Positions 10,985 through 22,005 of a DNA stretch of 64,000 nucleotides are shown piece by piece. The stretch is from Rebecca billardiae RCC1528. Taxonomy: Eukaryota > Haptophyta. The stretch is taken from positions 1,240,001 through 1,304,000 of the forward strand of contig OZ251222.1 in the NCBI GenBank assembly GCA_965240325.2, in the 5' to 3' direction. Position 1 is the stretch's first letter. Each line of letters starts with the position of its first letter. The translations under genes and the position numbers were made by a program. Under the pieces are notes generated by a model. That model saw only the letters and a program-made list of their open reading frames with translations. It did no database searches and was not told the DNA's origin.

Positions 10985-13900
10985 ATGGGCAAGCTTCGCA
11001 CCGCGGAGATCGCGAGCATGCGCGCCATCCTCGGCGGGGTGGCGCACGCGAGCGACGACGACTTGCGCAAGCTGCTCGCCCTCGCCAACGGCGATGTCTC
11101 GACTGCACTCAACTATTGGTTTGACTCGCCGCTTTCCAAGCTGTGCACGGTCGCGCCGCCGCCGCGCACGCCGGCACCACCGGCGCGTGCGGGGCAGCCC
11201 GCGCTACCGCGCCCCTCGCGCGGGCCCGGCGAGCCCTCGGCGGGCGCGCCGGGCCCGGCGGTGATCGATCTTGACGCGGACGAGAACACGGACGCTGCCG
11301 ACACCGCCGCGGCCGCCGCCGCCGATGCCGCCGTCGGCGGCCGAGCGCGTGACGCCGGAGAGGACGTAGACGGCAGCGTCAGCTGCGGTCGCACGCCTAT
11401 CGCCGCCACCCGCGCTCGCGGAGCTGAGCCTCCGTCCGCGTGCGCGCGCAGCAGCGCTCCGACCGAGCGCGCCGCAGGCAAGGCGCCGGGCGTTGCGCCA
11501 GGCGCTGCGCTCGCGGCGGGCGGCGGCGTGCTGCGCTGGGTGCGGTCGGCGGCCGAGGGCTCGGCGACGACGTCCGCCGACGCGCCAGGCGCGCACTGGC
11601 CGCGCCCACTCGGCGTCCTCCTCTGCCCCGCGTACCTGACCACCCGGCTGCTCGGGAGCGAAGCGCTACGAGCGGGTGAGGAGCTCCAGCTGGTGAGGGG
11701 GTCGCTGGGCGGCGGTGCGGGCGGCGGCGGCGGCGGCGGCGGGCAGCCGGGCGCGAGCGCACGCGGCGGAAGGGGCAAGGCCAAGGCGACGGGCGCGGCG
11801 GGCCGCGGGCGCGCGCGCGCCGGCGCCGCCGCCGCCTCGGACGCGAGCGGCGCCAATCTCGTGCTGCGTGTGGCCCGGGGCAGCTCCGGAGGCGGCGGCG
11901 GCGGCGGCGGCGTGCGCGAGCTCGGGCGCGTGACGGCGGAGTGCGCGCGCTTCCTCTCGCCGCTGCTCGACGCGCGCAAGCTCGAGCTCCGCTGCGTGTG
12001 CGCGAGCGCGCCCGCCGGCGCGCTCACCATCTCCGCCTCCTTCCTCTTGCGCTGCGAGGTGGCTGTGACCGCCGCGGCTTTCTCCGCCGCGTCGGGCGGT
12101 CGCGCGGGGCTGCAGGCGGACGGCGGGGCGCGCGCGCGGGACGAGCAGTTCGCGTTCGTCCGGCTGCTCCGCGCGCTGCGCCTCCAGCCGACGGTGCCGT
12201 GCACGACCGACGTGGAGGATGACAGCGCCCAGGCCGCCTCCGACGCGGTTGCGGCGGCCGCGGCCGCGCGCACGGCCGCGGCCGCGCCGCCGCCGCCGCC
12301 GCCACCACAGGAGGGCGAGGGCGAGGGCGCGGCGGCGGAGCTGAGCGACGCGGAGGCGGAGCGCGTGAGCGGCGCGCTCGGCTGCGACGGCGCCGCGCTG
12401 CCGTGCGCGCGCCAGCCCGCCACGATGCGCACGCGGCTGCACGAATACCAGCTGCAGGCGCTGCACTGGATGCGCGGCCGCGAAGCAGTTTCCGATGAAG
12501 AGCCTGCGCTGCACCCGTGCTGGGCGCAGTACGCGTTCGCGGACGCGGCGGAGGCGGGCGGCGGCGAGGGCGCGGCGGGCGGTGCCGCGCTCGCGGACGG
12601 CGCCGCCGGCCCGGCCGAGGACGAGGGCGAGCCCTCGTCCGCCGCGGCCGCCGGCCGCGTCGGCGCGCCGTCGGGCGCGCGCGCCTCATCATGCGCGCCG
12701 CCCGATGATTTTCGCCCAGCATGCCATATTCATTTTTACGTGAATCCGTCGACAGGGCAGGCGAGCCTGAGCCGGCCGACCGGCGCCGCGATCCCGCGCG
12801 GCGGGATCCTGGCGGACGAGATGGGGCTGGGCAAGACGGTCGAGGTGCTCGCGCTCATCGCCTCCGACGTGGGCGGGGACGAGGACGACGACGACGACCA
12901 CGACGCGGCGGCGGCGGCCGAGGGCGGCGCCGCGGCTGCTGCTGTGGTCGTCGGGCGCGCACCGGCGCCGGCGCCGCCCCGGGCTGCGCCGATCAGTCTG
13001 CTGGACTCGACGGAGGAGGAGGAGGGGAACAAGGCGGTCGGGCCCGAGGGCGCGGCCGACGCCGACGCGCCGCCGCCGCCGGGCGAGCCAGACGCGATGG
13101 AGGAGGAGAAGAGGACGGCAGCGGAGGGACTGTCGGCAGCCATGGCTCACGTGGGCGGTGCCACGCGCGACCGCTCGCGCGAGCGCTCTCGCGCGCGCGG
13201 TGCGGGCGCGGCGGCGGCGGCGGCAGAGCAGAGCACGCGCGCGGCGGCGCGCGCCGTGCGCGCGAGCACGCGCGCGGCGCGCCACCCGGACGCGCGGGGC
13301 TCGTACGACGAGCGCGCGCGCGGCTCTGACTCGTCAGATGCCGCCGCGTCTGCCGCCGCCTCCGATTCGGACTCGGAGGCGCCGGCTTCAGACTCGGACT
13401 TGGAGGCGCCGGCCAGCTCGCGGCGCGGCGCGCCCAGCGACGACGACGGCGACGGCGACGACGGCGACGACGACGATGGCGGGAGCGGCGGCATTGGCGG
13501 CGAGACTGGCGACGACGACGACGACTTTGTGCCGCGCCGTCGGCGCCGCACAACCGCGCCACGCGCGCGCGCGCTCGCCGCCATAGCTAGCCCGGCGCGC
13601 AAGCGCGCGCGCCTTACTCGCCTGTGCCGCGCCGCAGCCGTGGAGGGCGGTGCAGCGGGCGCGCCCGCCGCGGCCGCGCCGGCGCTCGGCCGCGGGCGGC
13701 GCGCGCACGTGGGCAGCACGCTGGTCGTCGTGCCGACCTCGCTGCTGCCCCAGTGGGAGGCCGAGGCGCGCGCGCACACGCGCCCGGGCGCGCTCGTCGT
13801 GAGCACTTACTATGGGGGCGAGCGCGCCGCGTCGGCCGGCGCGCTGCTGCGCGCACACGTTGTGCTCACGACTTATGGCGTCGTCAGCGCGGAGTGGCGG

Positions 13901-14685
13901 CCGGCGGGCGGCGGCGCGGAGGGCGGCGGCGGCGCGGCGGAGGGCGCGGAGGAGCGCACGCGCGGCGCGCACGCGCCAGCCTCGCCCCTCTTCGCCGCGC
14001 GCTGGCGCCGTGTCGTTCTCGACGAGGCTCATGCCATCAAGGGTCGCGAGACGCGCGTCTCACGCGCGTGCGCGGCGCTCGAGTCGCAGCGGCGCTGGGC
14101 GGTGACGGGCACGCCGATGCAGAACCGGCTGGACGACCTGTTCTCGCTGCTGCACTTCCTCAGGCTGCCGCGCTTTGAGGACTACCGCTGGTGGAGCGAG
14201 AAGGTTCTCCGCCCCTTCCTCGACGCGCGCGACCTGAGCGCCCTCGGCGCGCTCCAGCGCGCGCTCGCGCCGCTGCTGCTGCGACGCACCAAGGCGAGTG
14301 CGCGGCCGGATGGGAGCCCGATCGTGGCGCTGCCGCCGAAGCGCGTGCTCACCGTGCAGCTGGTGTTCGACGAGGGCGAGCGCGAACTGTACGACGCGCT
14401 ACACTCTGCCTCGCGCCAGCGCTTCGATGCGCTCCTCGCCGCGGGTGCCGTCCTCTCCAACTATACGGCCGTACTCACTTTACTCCTGCGGCTTCGGCAG
14501 TTGTGCGACCACCCGCTGCTGCTGCGCGCGCGCGCCGACACGGCCGCGTCCGCCGGCCAGCTCGCGAGGGCGCTGTCGCGCGAGGCGGAGGAGGCGGAGG
14601 GTGGCGCGGAGGCGGGCGCCGCGCGCCGCTCCGCCGCACGCCAGGCGTTCATCTCGCGCGTCGTCGCCGCCGTCGCAGGCGGCGG

Positions 14686-14724
<39 letters not shown>

Positions 14725-15688
14725 CGCGGCCGCGGGCCTCAGCGGCGGCGGCGGCGGCGGCGACGGCCCGGCGGGCGACTGCCCGGTATGCCTCGAGCCG
14801 ATCGACGACGGCGTGCTCACGCCGTGCGCGCACGCCTTCTGCCGCGCGTGCGTGCTGCAGACCGGAGGGCTGCGCGCGCAGACCGCGCAGTGTCCCGTGT
14901 GCCGCGCGCCCATCGACAAGCGTGCCCTTGTGACGCTTCCGCGCGCGAACCGATTTGGCGTCGAGCTCGAGGCTGCGTTCGAGCACTCGGCGAAGACGCG
15001 CTGGCTCGTGGACGAGCTGTGCGCGACGCCCGCGGAGGAGAAGAGCGTCGTCTTCTCGCAGTGGTGCGGCGCGGCGCGCGCGCACCATCCGCCGCCGCCG
15101 CCCGCGCCCGTGCGCCTGCCGCCGCCCGCCCCTCCCAGTCCCCGCAGCGCGCCGCCTGACCGCGCGGCGTGCATCGGCCGCCACCGACATCGGCCGCGCG
15201 CTCGCGTGCGCGCGCGCTCGCGTGCGCGCGCGCGTGCCAGGACGTCGATGCTCGACCTGATCGAGCTCCCGCTCGGCCGCGCGCGCATCCGCTTCGTCCG
15301 GCTCGACGGCTCGCTCTCGGTCTCGAAGCGCGAGGAGGCCATCCGCCGGCTCGGCGCCGACGGCAGCGTGCGCGTGATGCTCGTGTCACTGCGCGCCGGA
15401 GGCGTCGGGCTGAACCTGACGCGCGCCAACCACGTGTACATGCTCGACCCGTGGTGGAACCCGGCTGTGGAGGAGCAGGCGATAGATCGCGTGCACCGCA
15501 TCGGCCAGACGCGCGCGGTCACCGTGCGCCGCTGCGTGATGGCCGACTCCGTCGAGGGGCGCATCCTTCGGCTGCAGGAGAAGAAGCGCTGCTTACAGGG
15601 CGCACTCAGGCTCAACCTCGCGCGCGACGAGGACTCGAGCCCGAGCGCGCTCGACCTCGACGACCTCAAGCTGCTCTTCGAGCCGTGA
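10985..15688 (+). CDS. RAD5-like: RAD5-type SNF2 translocase / RING E3 ubiquitin ligase
   Basis: Probably the error-free post-replication repair factor that polyubiquitinates PCNA and remodels stalled forks. Exons 10985-15063 and 15241-15688 give about 1508 aa; the junction ..VFSQW|TSMLDLIELPL restores a conserved motif. Order of domains: N-terminal UBA-like segment (residues 5-50: ILGGVAHASDDDLRKLLALA); HIRAN-like region (about 195-375, ELGRVTAECARFLSPLLDAR); split SNF2 ATPase with Walker A DEMGLGKT (near 612) and DEAH in LDEAHAIKG (near 1012); RING (CPVCLEPIDD..CAHAFCRACV..CPVCRAPI) between the helicase lobes near 1265-1310; then motifs V-VI (SLRAGGVGLNLT, DPWWNPAVEEQAIDRVHRIG). Domain order matches plant and yeast Rad5. 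A low-complexity acidic/Arg-rich insert of about 280 residues sits after motif I. ATG 10985 is the first ATG in frame. The 177-bp intron is stop-free. Confidence 0.93.
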
Positions 15689-16010
15689 GCCGCCGGGCGC
15701 GAGGGGCGCGTGCGCCGGTGCGCGTACGTGCGGTGGACGACGGCCTCGGGCTCTCGGGCTGTCAGATGAATTCATAGCTACAATTAATGCGCCTTGTGAG
15801 TCATCGTGGCTGCCAAGGCCGTCGCCTTCGGAGGTCTCGGAGCCCGCCGGCACCTGGCACGTACCTGCGTTGAACAACATCTGCTGATATGACGACCCAG
15901 AACATCATTATTCATTTACATCGTCAGCACATACTACATCAACCAGCAGCATCATTACGAATATATTGCAAATGCAACCCGGCCCGCCGACCGCCCGGTC
16001 GTGCATATTA
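15689..16010. other. Convergent 3' spacer
   Basis: Lower-GC 322-bp region holding the 3'UTRs of the RAD5-like (+) and patatin-like (-) genes. Nothing else is recognised. Confidence 0.6.
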
Positions 16011-17765
16011 TCATGACTCGTCCGATGACGATGCAGGCGGTTGACGTGAAGCGATCGCGCGGAGCGTCGCGTTCACGGTCGAGACCTCGCCGCCGACGAC
16101 TGCCGTGGCGGTCCGTAGCGCACTCGCGACGGCGGACTGGAGTGCGTCGGGGATGCCGTCGCCCGCTGCGGCTTCTTGACCGGGGTTGGGCACGCTGCGC
16201 ACCGAGACGAGCAGGTGCGCGCCCGGGTCCGAGCCAGCCCGCAGCGCGCGCAGCGCTGACGCCTCGAGCGCCGTGCGCGCCGCGCGCGCCTGCTCGGCCG
16301 GCACCGAGAGCACACGCCCAAGGGCGGGCTCGATCAGCCGGGCGTAGGGGCCCCACCGGCCGCCGTCGGCGTCGGCGTCCGCGCCGGCGTGCGAGCTCTC
16401 GCCCGAGCCCGCGACGCTCGCGGCGCGCATGGCGGAGGCCATGGTCTCGAGCACCTCGTCGTACACACCTCCGCCCAGCTCCGGCCGTGGCGGCGGCGAC
16501 GGCGGCGGCGAGTCCGCCCAGCGGCGGCGGCGCGACGCGCGGTGCGGGGCCGAGCGCTGGTCGCTCGAGCGCGCCGCGGCGCGAGGTGGCGCGGCGCGCA
16601 TCGTGGCCTCGTCCGCGTACGCCGTCACGCTGAGCGTGTCGATCTGCGCCGCGCAGCCCGACGCGCTCTTGCCTGCGCCTCCGCCGTCCTCCGAACCCAA
16701 GCGGCGCGCCAGCAGTGAGCCAACGGCCGCCGGGCTCACCGCCGCGACGCCGGCGTCGACGGCGAGGATTCGGCAGGTCCACGGCTCACGGCGCGATCGG
16801 CGGCCGCAGCCGCCGGTTGCGCCGACCGACGAGCCCGAGGGCGCGGCGCAGTCCACGCACGTCAGGTTGCGCGGGCTCGCGAGCACCGGCGACGCGGCGG
16901 CGGCGCTCAGCACCGCCTCCAGCGTTGTGCCCTTGTACACGTGGCCGCGCTCCGTGCCGCGGAGGAGGCGGCCGGCGCGCTGCTCGGCGTCGGCGTCGTC
17001 GCCGTCGTCCGCGGTCGAGAGCCAGGTGAGCTTGAACACGGGCGGGACGCTCTGGCCCGAGGGCGCCGACACCCTCCGCCCGCCCCACGACGAGCCCGAC
17101 GACGGCCGCGCCGAGTGCGCGCCGCCGACCGTCGCGACGGCGACGCTGCCAGAGTTCAGGTCGAGGAGGGGCACCGCGACGAGCGGCGAGTCGGCGTTGG
17201 GCACGTGGCCCGCGCGCGAGCTGAGGTTGAGGATGGGTCGGCTGAGCACGCAGCGGAACGCGTCGTGCACGCAGCCGCCGTCCGGTATCGGCGGGCACGC
17301 GGGCTCAATCTGCATGCCCCACGCGCCCGCGCCGTTCGCCGCGAGGTTGAGCGTGCGGACTGGCACGCCCTCGGCCAGCGCGGCGGCGGCGACCGCAGCT
17401 TCGCCCGTGCCGACGATGACGTCAAACATCTCGGCGTACGGCCGCCCCATCCGCCCTTCGAGCGCGTCGAGCGTCGCGTACAGCGCGTCGCGCTGGCCGA
17501 GGGACGCGTCGAGCGCGAGCACGCGCACGCGCCGCCGGTCCGCGCACGCCGAGGCGGAGGGTGGCGAGTCGCCCGCGAGCGAGCTGAGGGCGCTCATGCC
17601 CGCCGCATAGGCGCGCGTAGAAAGCCGGTCGATGAGCACCCCCAGCACCACGCCGACCAGCGCGAGGAGCGCGAGCCCACGCGCGCCCCGCATTCCTTGG
17701 GCTGATCCGGTCGACGAAATGCGAGACGCGGCCATCGTCAAGGCGTTCGTCCACACCAGCCGCAT
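16011..17765 (-). CDS. Membrane-anchored, catalytically degenerate patatin-fold protein
   Basis: A 584-aa single-exon frame. After a short basic leader, an N-terminal helix (LALLALVGVVLGVLID) is a likely signal anchor. From about residue 80 the sequence follows the patatin/PNPLA lipase fold: VRVLALDASLGQR stands where DGGGxRG is expected, EMFDVIVGTGEAAVAAAAL stands where GTSTGG is expected, and ILAVDAGVAAVSPAAVGSLL corresponds to the DGG/DGA segment. The GxSxG nucleophile is therefore replaced (Ser to Gly) and the oxyanion glycines are lost, while the scaffold is kept. An active lipase is unlikely; a structural or lipid-binding role is inference. The C-terminal 200 residues are low-complexity plus a helical tail. 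The ATG abuts the left arm of the 465-bp inverted repeat; the frame stays open through that arm, so the start could lie further upstream. Confidence 0.65.
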   Translation of the reverse strand: MRLVWTNALTMAASRISSTGSAQGMRGARGLALLALVGVVLGVLIDRLSTRAYAAGMSALSSLAGDSPPSASACADRRRVRVLALDASLGQRDALYATLDALEGRMGRPYAEMFDVIVGTGEAAVAAAALAEGVPVRTLNLAANGAGAWGMQIEPACPPIPDGGCVHDAFRCVLSRPILNLSSRAGHVPNADSPLVAVPLLDLNSGSVAVATVGGAHSARPSSGSSWGGRRVSAPSGQSVPPVFKLTWLSTADDGDDADAEQRAGRLLRGTERGHVYKGTTLEAVLSAAAASPVLASPRNLTCVDCAAPSGSSVGATGGCGRRSRREPWTCRILAVDAGVAAVSPAAVGSLLARRLGSEDGGGAGKSASGCAAQIDTLSVTAYADEATMRAAPPRAAARSSDQRSAPHRASRRRRWADSPPPSPPPRPELGGGVYDEVLETMASAMRAASVAGSGESSHAGADADADGGRWGPYARLIEPALGRVLSVPAEQARAARTALEASALRALRAGSDPGAHLLVSVRSVPNPGQEAAAGDGIPDALQSAVASALRTATAVVGGEVSTVNATLRAIASRQPPASSSDES

Positions 17766-17766
17766 C

Positions 17767-18231
17767 AAGCCTATTTCTGCGAGCGTTACTCTCTCTAAGA
17801 GCCGCGCGTCCTGAACAGTCTGAATACGGAAAATCGTGAAGGCAAGTCGCCTTCGGCTGGGGACACCCGGTCCGCAGTGGCCGAGCCCGTGGCAGCCATG
17901 GACAGCTCGCACGGGCGCCGCGGCGTGAGGTCCTGCGGCCGTGGCGGTGCCTATAGCAGGCGGCGCGGTGCTCGCGCGGCTGCAAAGGCGTGATGTACTC
18001 CACTCTGCGCTGCGCGCCTGCCCGCCCTCGTCACCTCCTTCGCGCCTGAGGCTGGCGCGCACACGCGCGCCGCGCCGCTCGTGCGAGCAGTGGCCGTGCC
18101 GCTTGTGGACGAGAGCTTGCACCCGCGCACGACGAGGTCGGTGCGGAGCGCGAGCAGACATGCAGTGGGCCGTTTGCGTGCCCTACGCTCGCCGTGCAAC
18201 ATCACGCCTTGCGCGTGCGCACAGCCAGCGA
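17767..18231. repeat. Left arm of a 465-bp inverted repeat
   Basis: Its reverse complement equals 19422-19886, judged from identical translated frames (143 residues) and matching boundary bases on both sides. Divergence starts abruptly at both ends. The arm abuts the ATG of the patatin-like gene. Confidence 0.93.
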
Positions 18232-19421
18232 TCTCAGCGCAGGCCGTTGAGTGCATGCATACCGCAGGCGCGTGAGATCTGGTCGGCTCAGCGTGTAGGC
18301 TGCCGTTGTTGGAGACATCAGCATTGCGAGTGCGCTGGGACACTGCTAGTTCGCGTGTTCGCACACTGACGTGAGCCCGCACACGCATCCAAACTGAGTG
18401 AAGACTGGGCCCCGTGCACACTACGGTACAGGCACGGCAGCGTGACGTCACATCACGTAACGTCATGTCATGACGTCATGACATGACGCTAGGAATGGCG
18501 TCACGTGACGGCCGGGCAGTGCTCTGCCCACGCCTGGCACACCCGGACCCACGTAGTCAGTGCACGCGGGGCTGACCGCGGCGGCGCGGCGCGGCGAGTG
18601 GCGGGACGCACCGGCGCCGCTGCCCGCCCCTGCTGATGCCGGGCCCGCCGCCCCGGGCTCATGAGAGAGCGGCTACTATCAGCGGGAGTCGATGCGGATG
18701 GCTACAACAGCACCACTGCGTCCCGTAGCAGCGGCACGCCAGCCCCCGCCGGACCAACACCGGTAGCACAGTCCGTGCACGTTACGTCTGTTACTTGGCA
18801 CGCCCGGCCTCCGTGCCGGGCGTGCGCGGCATGTCGTGACATAAAGGCTTCACCGACATGTAACCGACGAAACGGTCCCCACAAGAGTGTATGTCGGCAT
18901 AACGCGTAAACAATTGCGCGTAAAACGCGTTACGTCATGACGTGACGACAGAAGAACTGCACCGGCATGACGCGTAGTGGGGCGCCCAGCTCGTTGGCTG
19001 TGCCGCTCAAGTTGCCAAGGGGTGAGGCAGTCTGGGACGAGGGCTGGCTGCACGTATTCAACACCTTTCCAAGGCATGGTGCGGCATGTACACCAGCAGC
19101 GTGGGGCGTCCATTGCAAACCAGTCGACTTCTTCTTCTATAAGTACCAGGTCCAGGGCGGAGACCGCTCTCGCCGCCTGCAGAGACTCAGCAGGCGCGGC
19201 GCGGTGCGTAGCGGGCGTAGTCGCTGCTATACGTAGTAGAACTGAAGGTTTCCAAGCGGCCCGATCACGCGCATCAGCCGCCCGTGACCACGGTGTTCTA
19301 CGTACATACATTTCCAACATTGCCACACACATGCCCGCCAGAGTCACAGGCGTATCCTTGTCTCATCAGTCGCGGTTTCACCGACTCAGGCGACAACTGT
19401 TGAATGACTTTCTGTGATCGG
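18232..19421. other. 1190-bp spacer between inverted arms, with TGACGTCA-rich palindromes
   Basis: No gene is supported. It holds a perfect 28-bp palindrome at 18461-18488 centred on a TGACGTCA core, further TGACGTCA/TCACGTGA words at 18441-18505 and 18930-18950, and a GCACGCCCGG/CCGGGCGTGC hairpin near 18797-18825. It could be the shared promoter of two divergent genes or the body of a fold-back element. Confidence 0.6.
18461..18488. promoter_or_regulatory. 28-bp perfect palindrome with CRE-like core
   Basis: Self-complementary over 28 bp; the centre is ATGACGTCAT, the classical bZIP (CREB/ATF) site. Binding is inference. Confidence 0.6.
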
Positions 19422-19886
19422 TCGCTGGCTGTGCGCACGCGCAAGGCGTGATGTTGCACGGCGAGCGTAGGGCACGCAAACGGCCCACTGCATGTCTGCT
19501 CGCGCTCCGCACCGACCTCGTCGTGCGCGGGTGCAAGCTCTCGTCCACAAGCGGCACGGCCACTGCTCGCACGAGCGGCGCGGCGCGCGTGTGCGCGCCA
19601 GCCTCAGGCGCGAAGGAGGTGACGAGGGCGGGCAGGCGCGCAGCGCAGAGTGGAGTACATCACGCCTTTGCAGCCGCGCGAGCACCGCGCCGCCTGCTAT
19701 AGGCACCGCCACGGCCGCAGGACCTCACGCCGCGGCGCCCGTGCGAGCTGTCCATGGCTGCCACGGGCTCGGCCACTGCGGACCGGGTGTCCCCAGCCGA
19801 AGGCGACTTGCCTTCACGATTTTCCGTATTCAGACTGTTCAGGACGCGCGGCTCTTAGAGAGAGTAACGCTCGCAGAAATAGGCTT
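19422..19886. repeat. Right arm of a 465-bp inverted repeat
   Basis: Reverse complement of 17767-18231. Sequence beyond AGGCTT at 19886 differs from the left side. Confidence 0.93.
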
Positions 19887-20388
19887 ATCGCGGCGCGAAG
19901 TCGAAAGAGTCAAAGACGTGCCCACCGTCAAGGGCCCTTGCCACCGTGCGTGCGTCCCGACGGCGAGGGTCGCTCGTGCAAAGACCCAACAAAGACCTAC
20001 TCCTGGATCCTCCCCGTGTGGTGTCAGAGCGCGCTCCCGAGCGCGTGCCTCCGAGCGCGGGGCGGCCGCTTGCTGCAATGGCCGCCTCGATGAGGTGCGG
20101 CAACGCGCCCCTCACCTGCCTGTGCTGGTCTGTTTTGTGGCAGTGTCTTTGTGCAGTGTTGGATATGGCGTCAATCACACCTTCTTTTTTTCAGTGGCCC
20201 AAAACCCAAATTGCTTCGTCTCGCCGCCATCGCATGCGCGCATTCCTCATCTCAGGTGCGCCAACCGCCGCCGCCGCCGCCGCGACGACGATGCTCCAGA
20301 CCTGTCCTATCATAAGCAGCGGCGCGAAAGTCGACCAGTGCCACTGGTCGCGCGCGCTTCTCGCGCGCCCGCTCGTCCCGCGCGAAAG

Positions 20389-21555
20389 ATGGAAGTGGAC
20401 GACGACGTCGTCTCCGGGCCGGGCCCCATCGACGAGGGGCGCAGGGGTGGCGCGGACTCCGGCCTCAGCGGCTTGCGAGACACGTCTACGAGACGTGCAT
20501 CGGCCAAGCAAGAAGGTTACACAGCCAAGCCGCGCTTGTCTCGCGCGCACGGCGCTCTTGGAGTGGACGATGTGGACAACAACCTTGCCCGTGGCGCCTG
20601 TCACGGCTCTGGCGTGGCGTGCGCTGGCAATGACGCCTTCGGCTGGCGTACGCGTCCAAGGGCCAGCAGCACATGGGCAGGCGCCACGGAAAGCCAGCCT
20701 GTGGCAGCCAAGACACCGTCGCAACTCGTGCCACCCTCGATCGAGTCGCTCGGGTCACGGGGTCCTGCGGTGCGGACGGACAAGGCCCAGCGCGATCGCA
20801 GAGTCCAGACGCGCGCTGTGGGCGGCATTGACGAGCTCGAGGCGTCTTGCATCACGCGCGGGCAAAAGCGCGCACTTCGTGTGGCGCTTGCCAGTGGCGA
20901 TGCTGCACCAGCAGACGAGGTCATGCCGCGGCAAACGGCCATCGAGGTCGTCGACAATGCTGACTCGCCTCTTCCTCCGACAGCAGCCATTGAGGCCTCC
21001 ATCTCGACAGCCGCCATTCCGCGGGAGAGCGCACTTGTTGTGCTTGTCGACGGGGGCTCGAAGCCCTCGCTCGAAATCGTGCCCGCCTCTTGGCGAACTG
21101 GAGAAAGCAGCGAGCGCGTCGGCGGGCTACAAACACCGACCTCAGACGCTCGGCTCCCGCCTCGAATGCCGCCCAGCGCATGTGACGAGTTCTTGCTGAC
21201 GGCAAGATGGCGTTCAGGTCCGAATGCAGATCCGACCGAGCCTCGTGGCGCACGGTACGTCCTGGACCTCCTCGCAAGCCCATCAACGGGAAGGTTTCCC
21301 TCGGATCCAATTGTCGACGTCGCTGACATTGCCGTGTCTGGAGATGGCTTTGGCGAGTACGCGGGAGCGCATCTCTTCTTCTCCGCCGAGGGCTGCTCCT
21401 CACGCATGGCCCTGCCCCTCGCAGCCGCTGCAAAGCACCAGGCAAAGACCGAGCTCTGCTCTGTTCTCGAGGACTGCGTGGACGACCACTCCCTCTTCTG
21501 CGCCCTGGCAACCGATGACTCCGATGACGGCTGCTACGATGATGACGATCGATGA
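20389..21555 (+). CDS. Hypothetical acidic protein downstream of the right inverted-repeat arm
   Basis: Not recognised. The frame from ATG 20389 (MEVDDDVVSGPGPIDEG) is 388 aa and ends in a very acidic tail (ATDDSDDGCYDDDDR). It is mostly disordered-looking. A more ordered C-terminal portion begins near residue 265 (CDEFLLTARWRSGP, ARYVLDLLASPSTGRFP, DPIVDVADIAVSGDGFGEYAG). The same frame is open upstream to 19492 through the inverted-repeat arm, but that part is Arg/Ala-rich and probably untranslated. Splicing between 19887 and 20388 cannot be excluded (a CTCATCTCAG acceptor-like site lies near 20253). Composition is unlike the antisense shadow frames, which favours a real gene. Confidence 0.5.
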   Translation: MEVDDDVVSGPGPIDEGRRGGADSGLSGLRDTSTRRASAKQEGYTAKPRLSRAHGALGVDDVDNNLARGACHGSGVACAGNDAFGWRTRPRASSTWAGATESQPVAAKTPSQLVPPSIESLGSRGPAVRTDKAQRDRRVQTRAVGGIDELEASCITRGQKRALRVALASGDAAPADEVMPRQTAIEVVDNADSPLPPTAAIEASISTAAIPRESALVVLVDGGSKPSLEIVPASWRTGESSERVGGLQTPTSDARLPPRMPPSACDEFLLTARWRSGPNADPTEPRGARYVLDLLASPSTGRFPSDPIVDVADIAVSGDGFGEYAGAHLFFSAEGCSSRMALPLAAAAKHQAKTELCSVLEDCVDDHSLFCALATDDSDDGCYDDDDR

Positions 21556-21912
21556 TGATGATGCGATTCTACTGAGTGAGCAGTGCCCGTTGCCATCATC
21601 GCGGATCTCTCGCCGTTACCATCAGCGGCAGCAGCAGACTCACGATGATGCTGATGATGATGACGAGACCGCGCGTGATCAAGACCCATCAGCAGGCGAC
21701 AGAGTGGAATATTCGCGTCTGAGGCTGAGCATCGATCTAAATCTAATAAGCTACTCTGCGCGCTCCACTAGATAGTGAGTGATAATGATTATTTTCCACT
21801 ACTCATCGGTTATACTGACACTACATTGTACAGTACTGACAGTACTCGCCGGCGGCGCAGCCTGGCGCTGAAACCGGTCCGCCGATTGAGCAACGGCGCC
21901 TCTATCTAAATA

Positions 21913-21914
<2 letters not shown>
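21556..21914. other. AT-richer 3' flank
   Basis: ATGATG/GATGATGA-rich sequence after the stop codon. No gene is seen. Confidence 0.5.

Positions 21915-22004
<90 letters not shown>
21915..22004. repeat. (CT)n microsatellite
   Basis: About 90 bp of pure CT dinucleotide. It is flanked on both sides by TATCTAAATAGAC (21902 and 22024). Confidence 0.97.

Positions 22005-22005
<1 letters not shown>

Noticed and set aside
11113-12432. Long minus-strand frame (439 codons) inside the RAD5-like gene
   Set aside because: Antisense shadow: GC-rich codons leave several frames open. It is Ser/Pro/Ala low-complexity, while the plus frame has clear SNF2 domains.
19492-20388. N-terminal part of the plus frame through the inverted-repeat arm, and the mirrored frame 17766-18161 on the minus strand
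   Set aside because: The two translations are identical only because the arms are identical DNA. Composition is Arg/Ala/His-rich and both genes have better starts inside.
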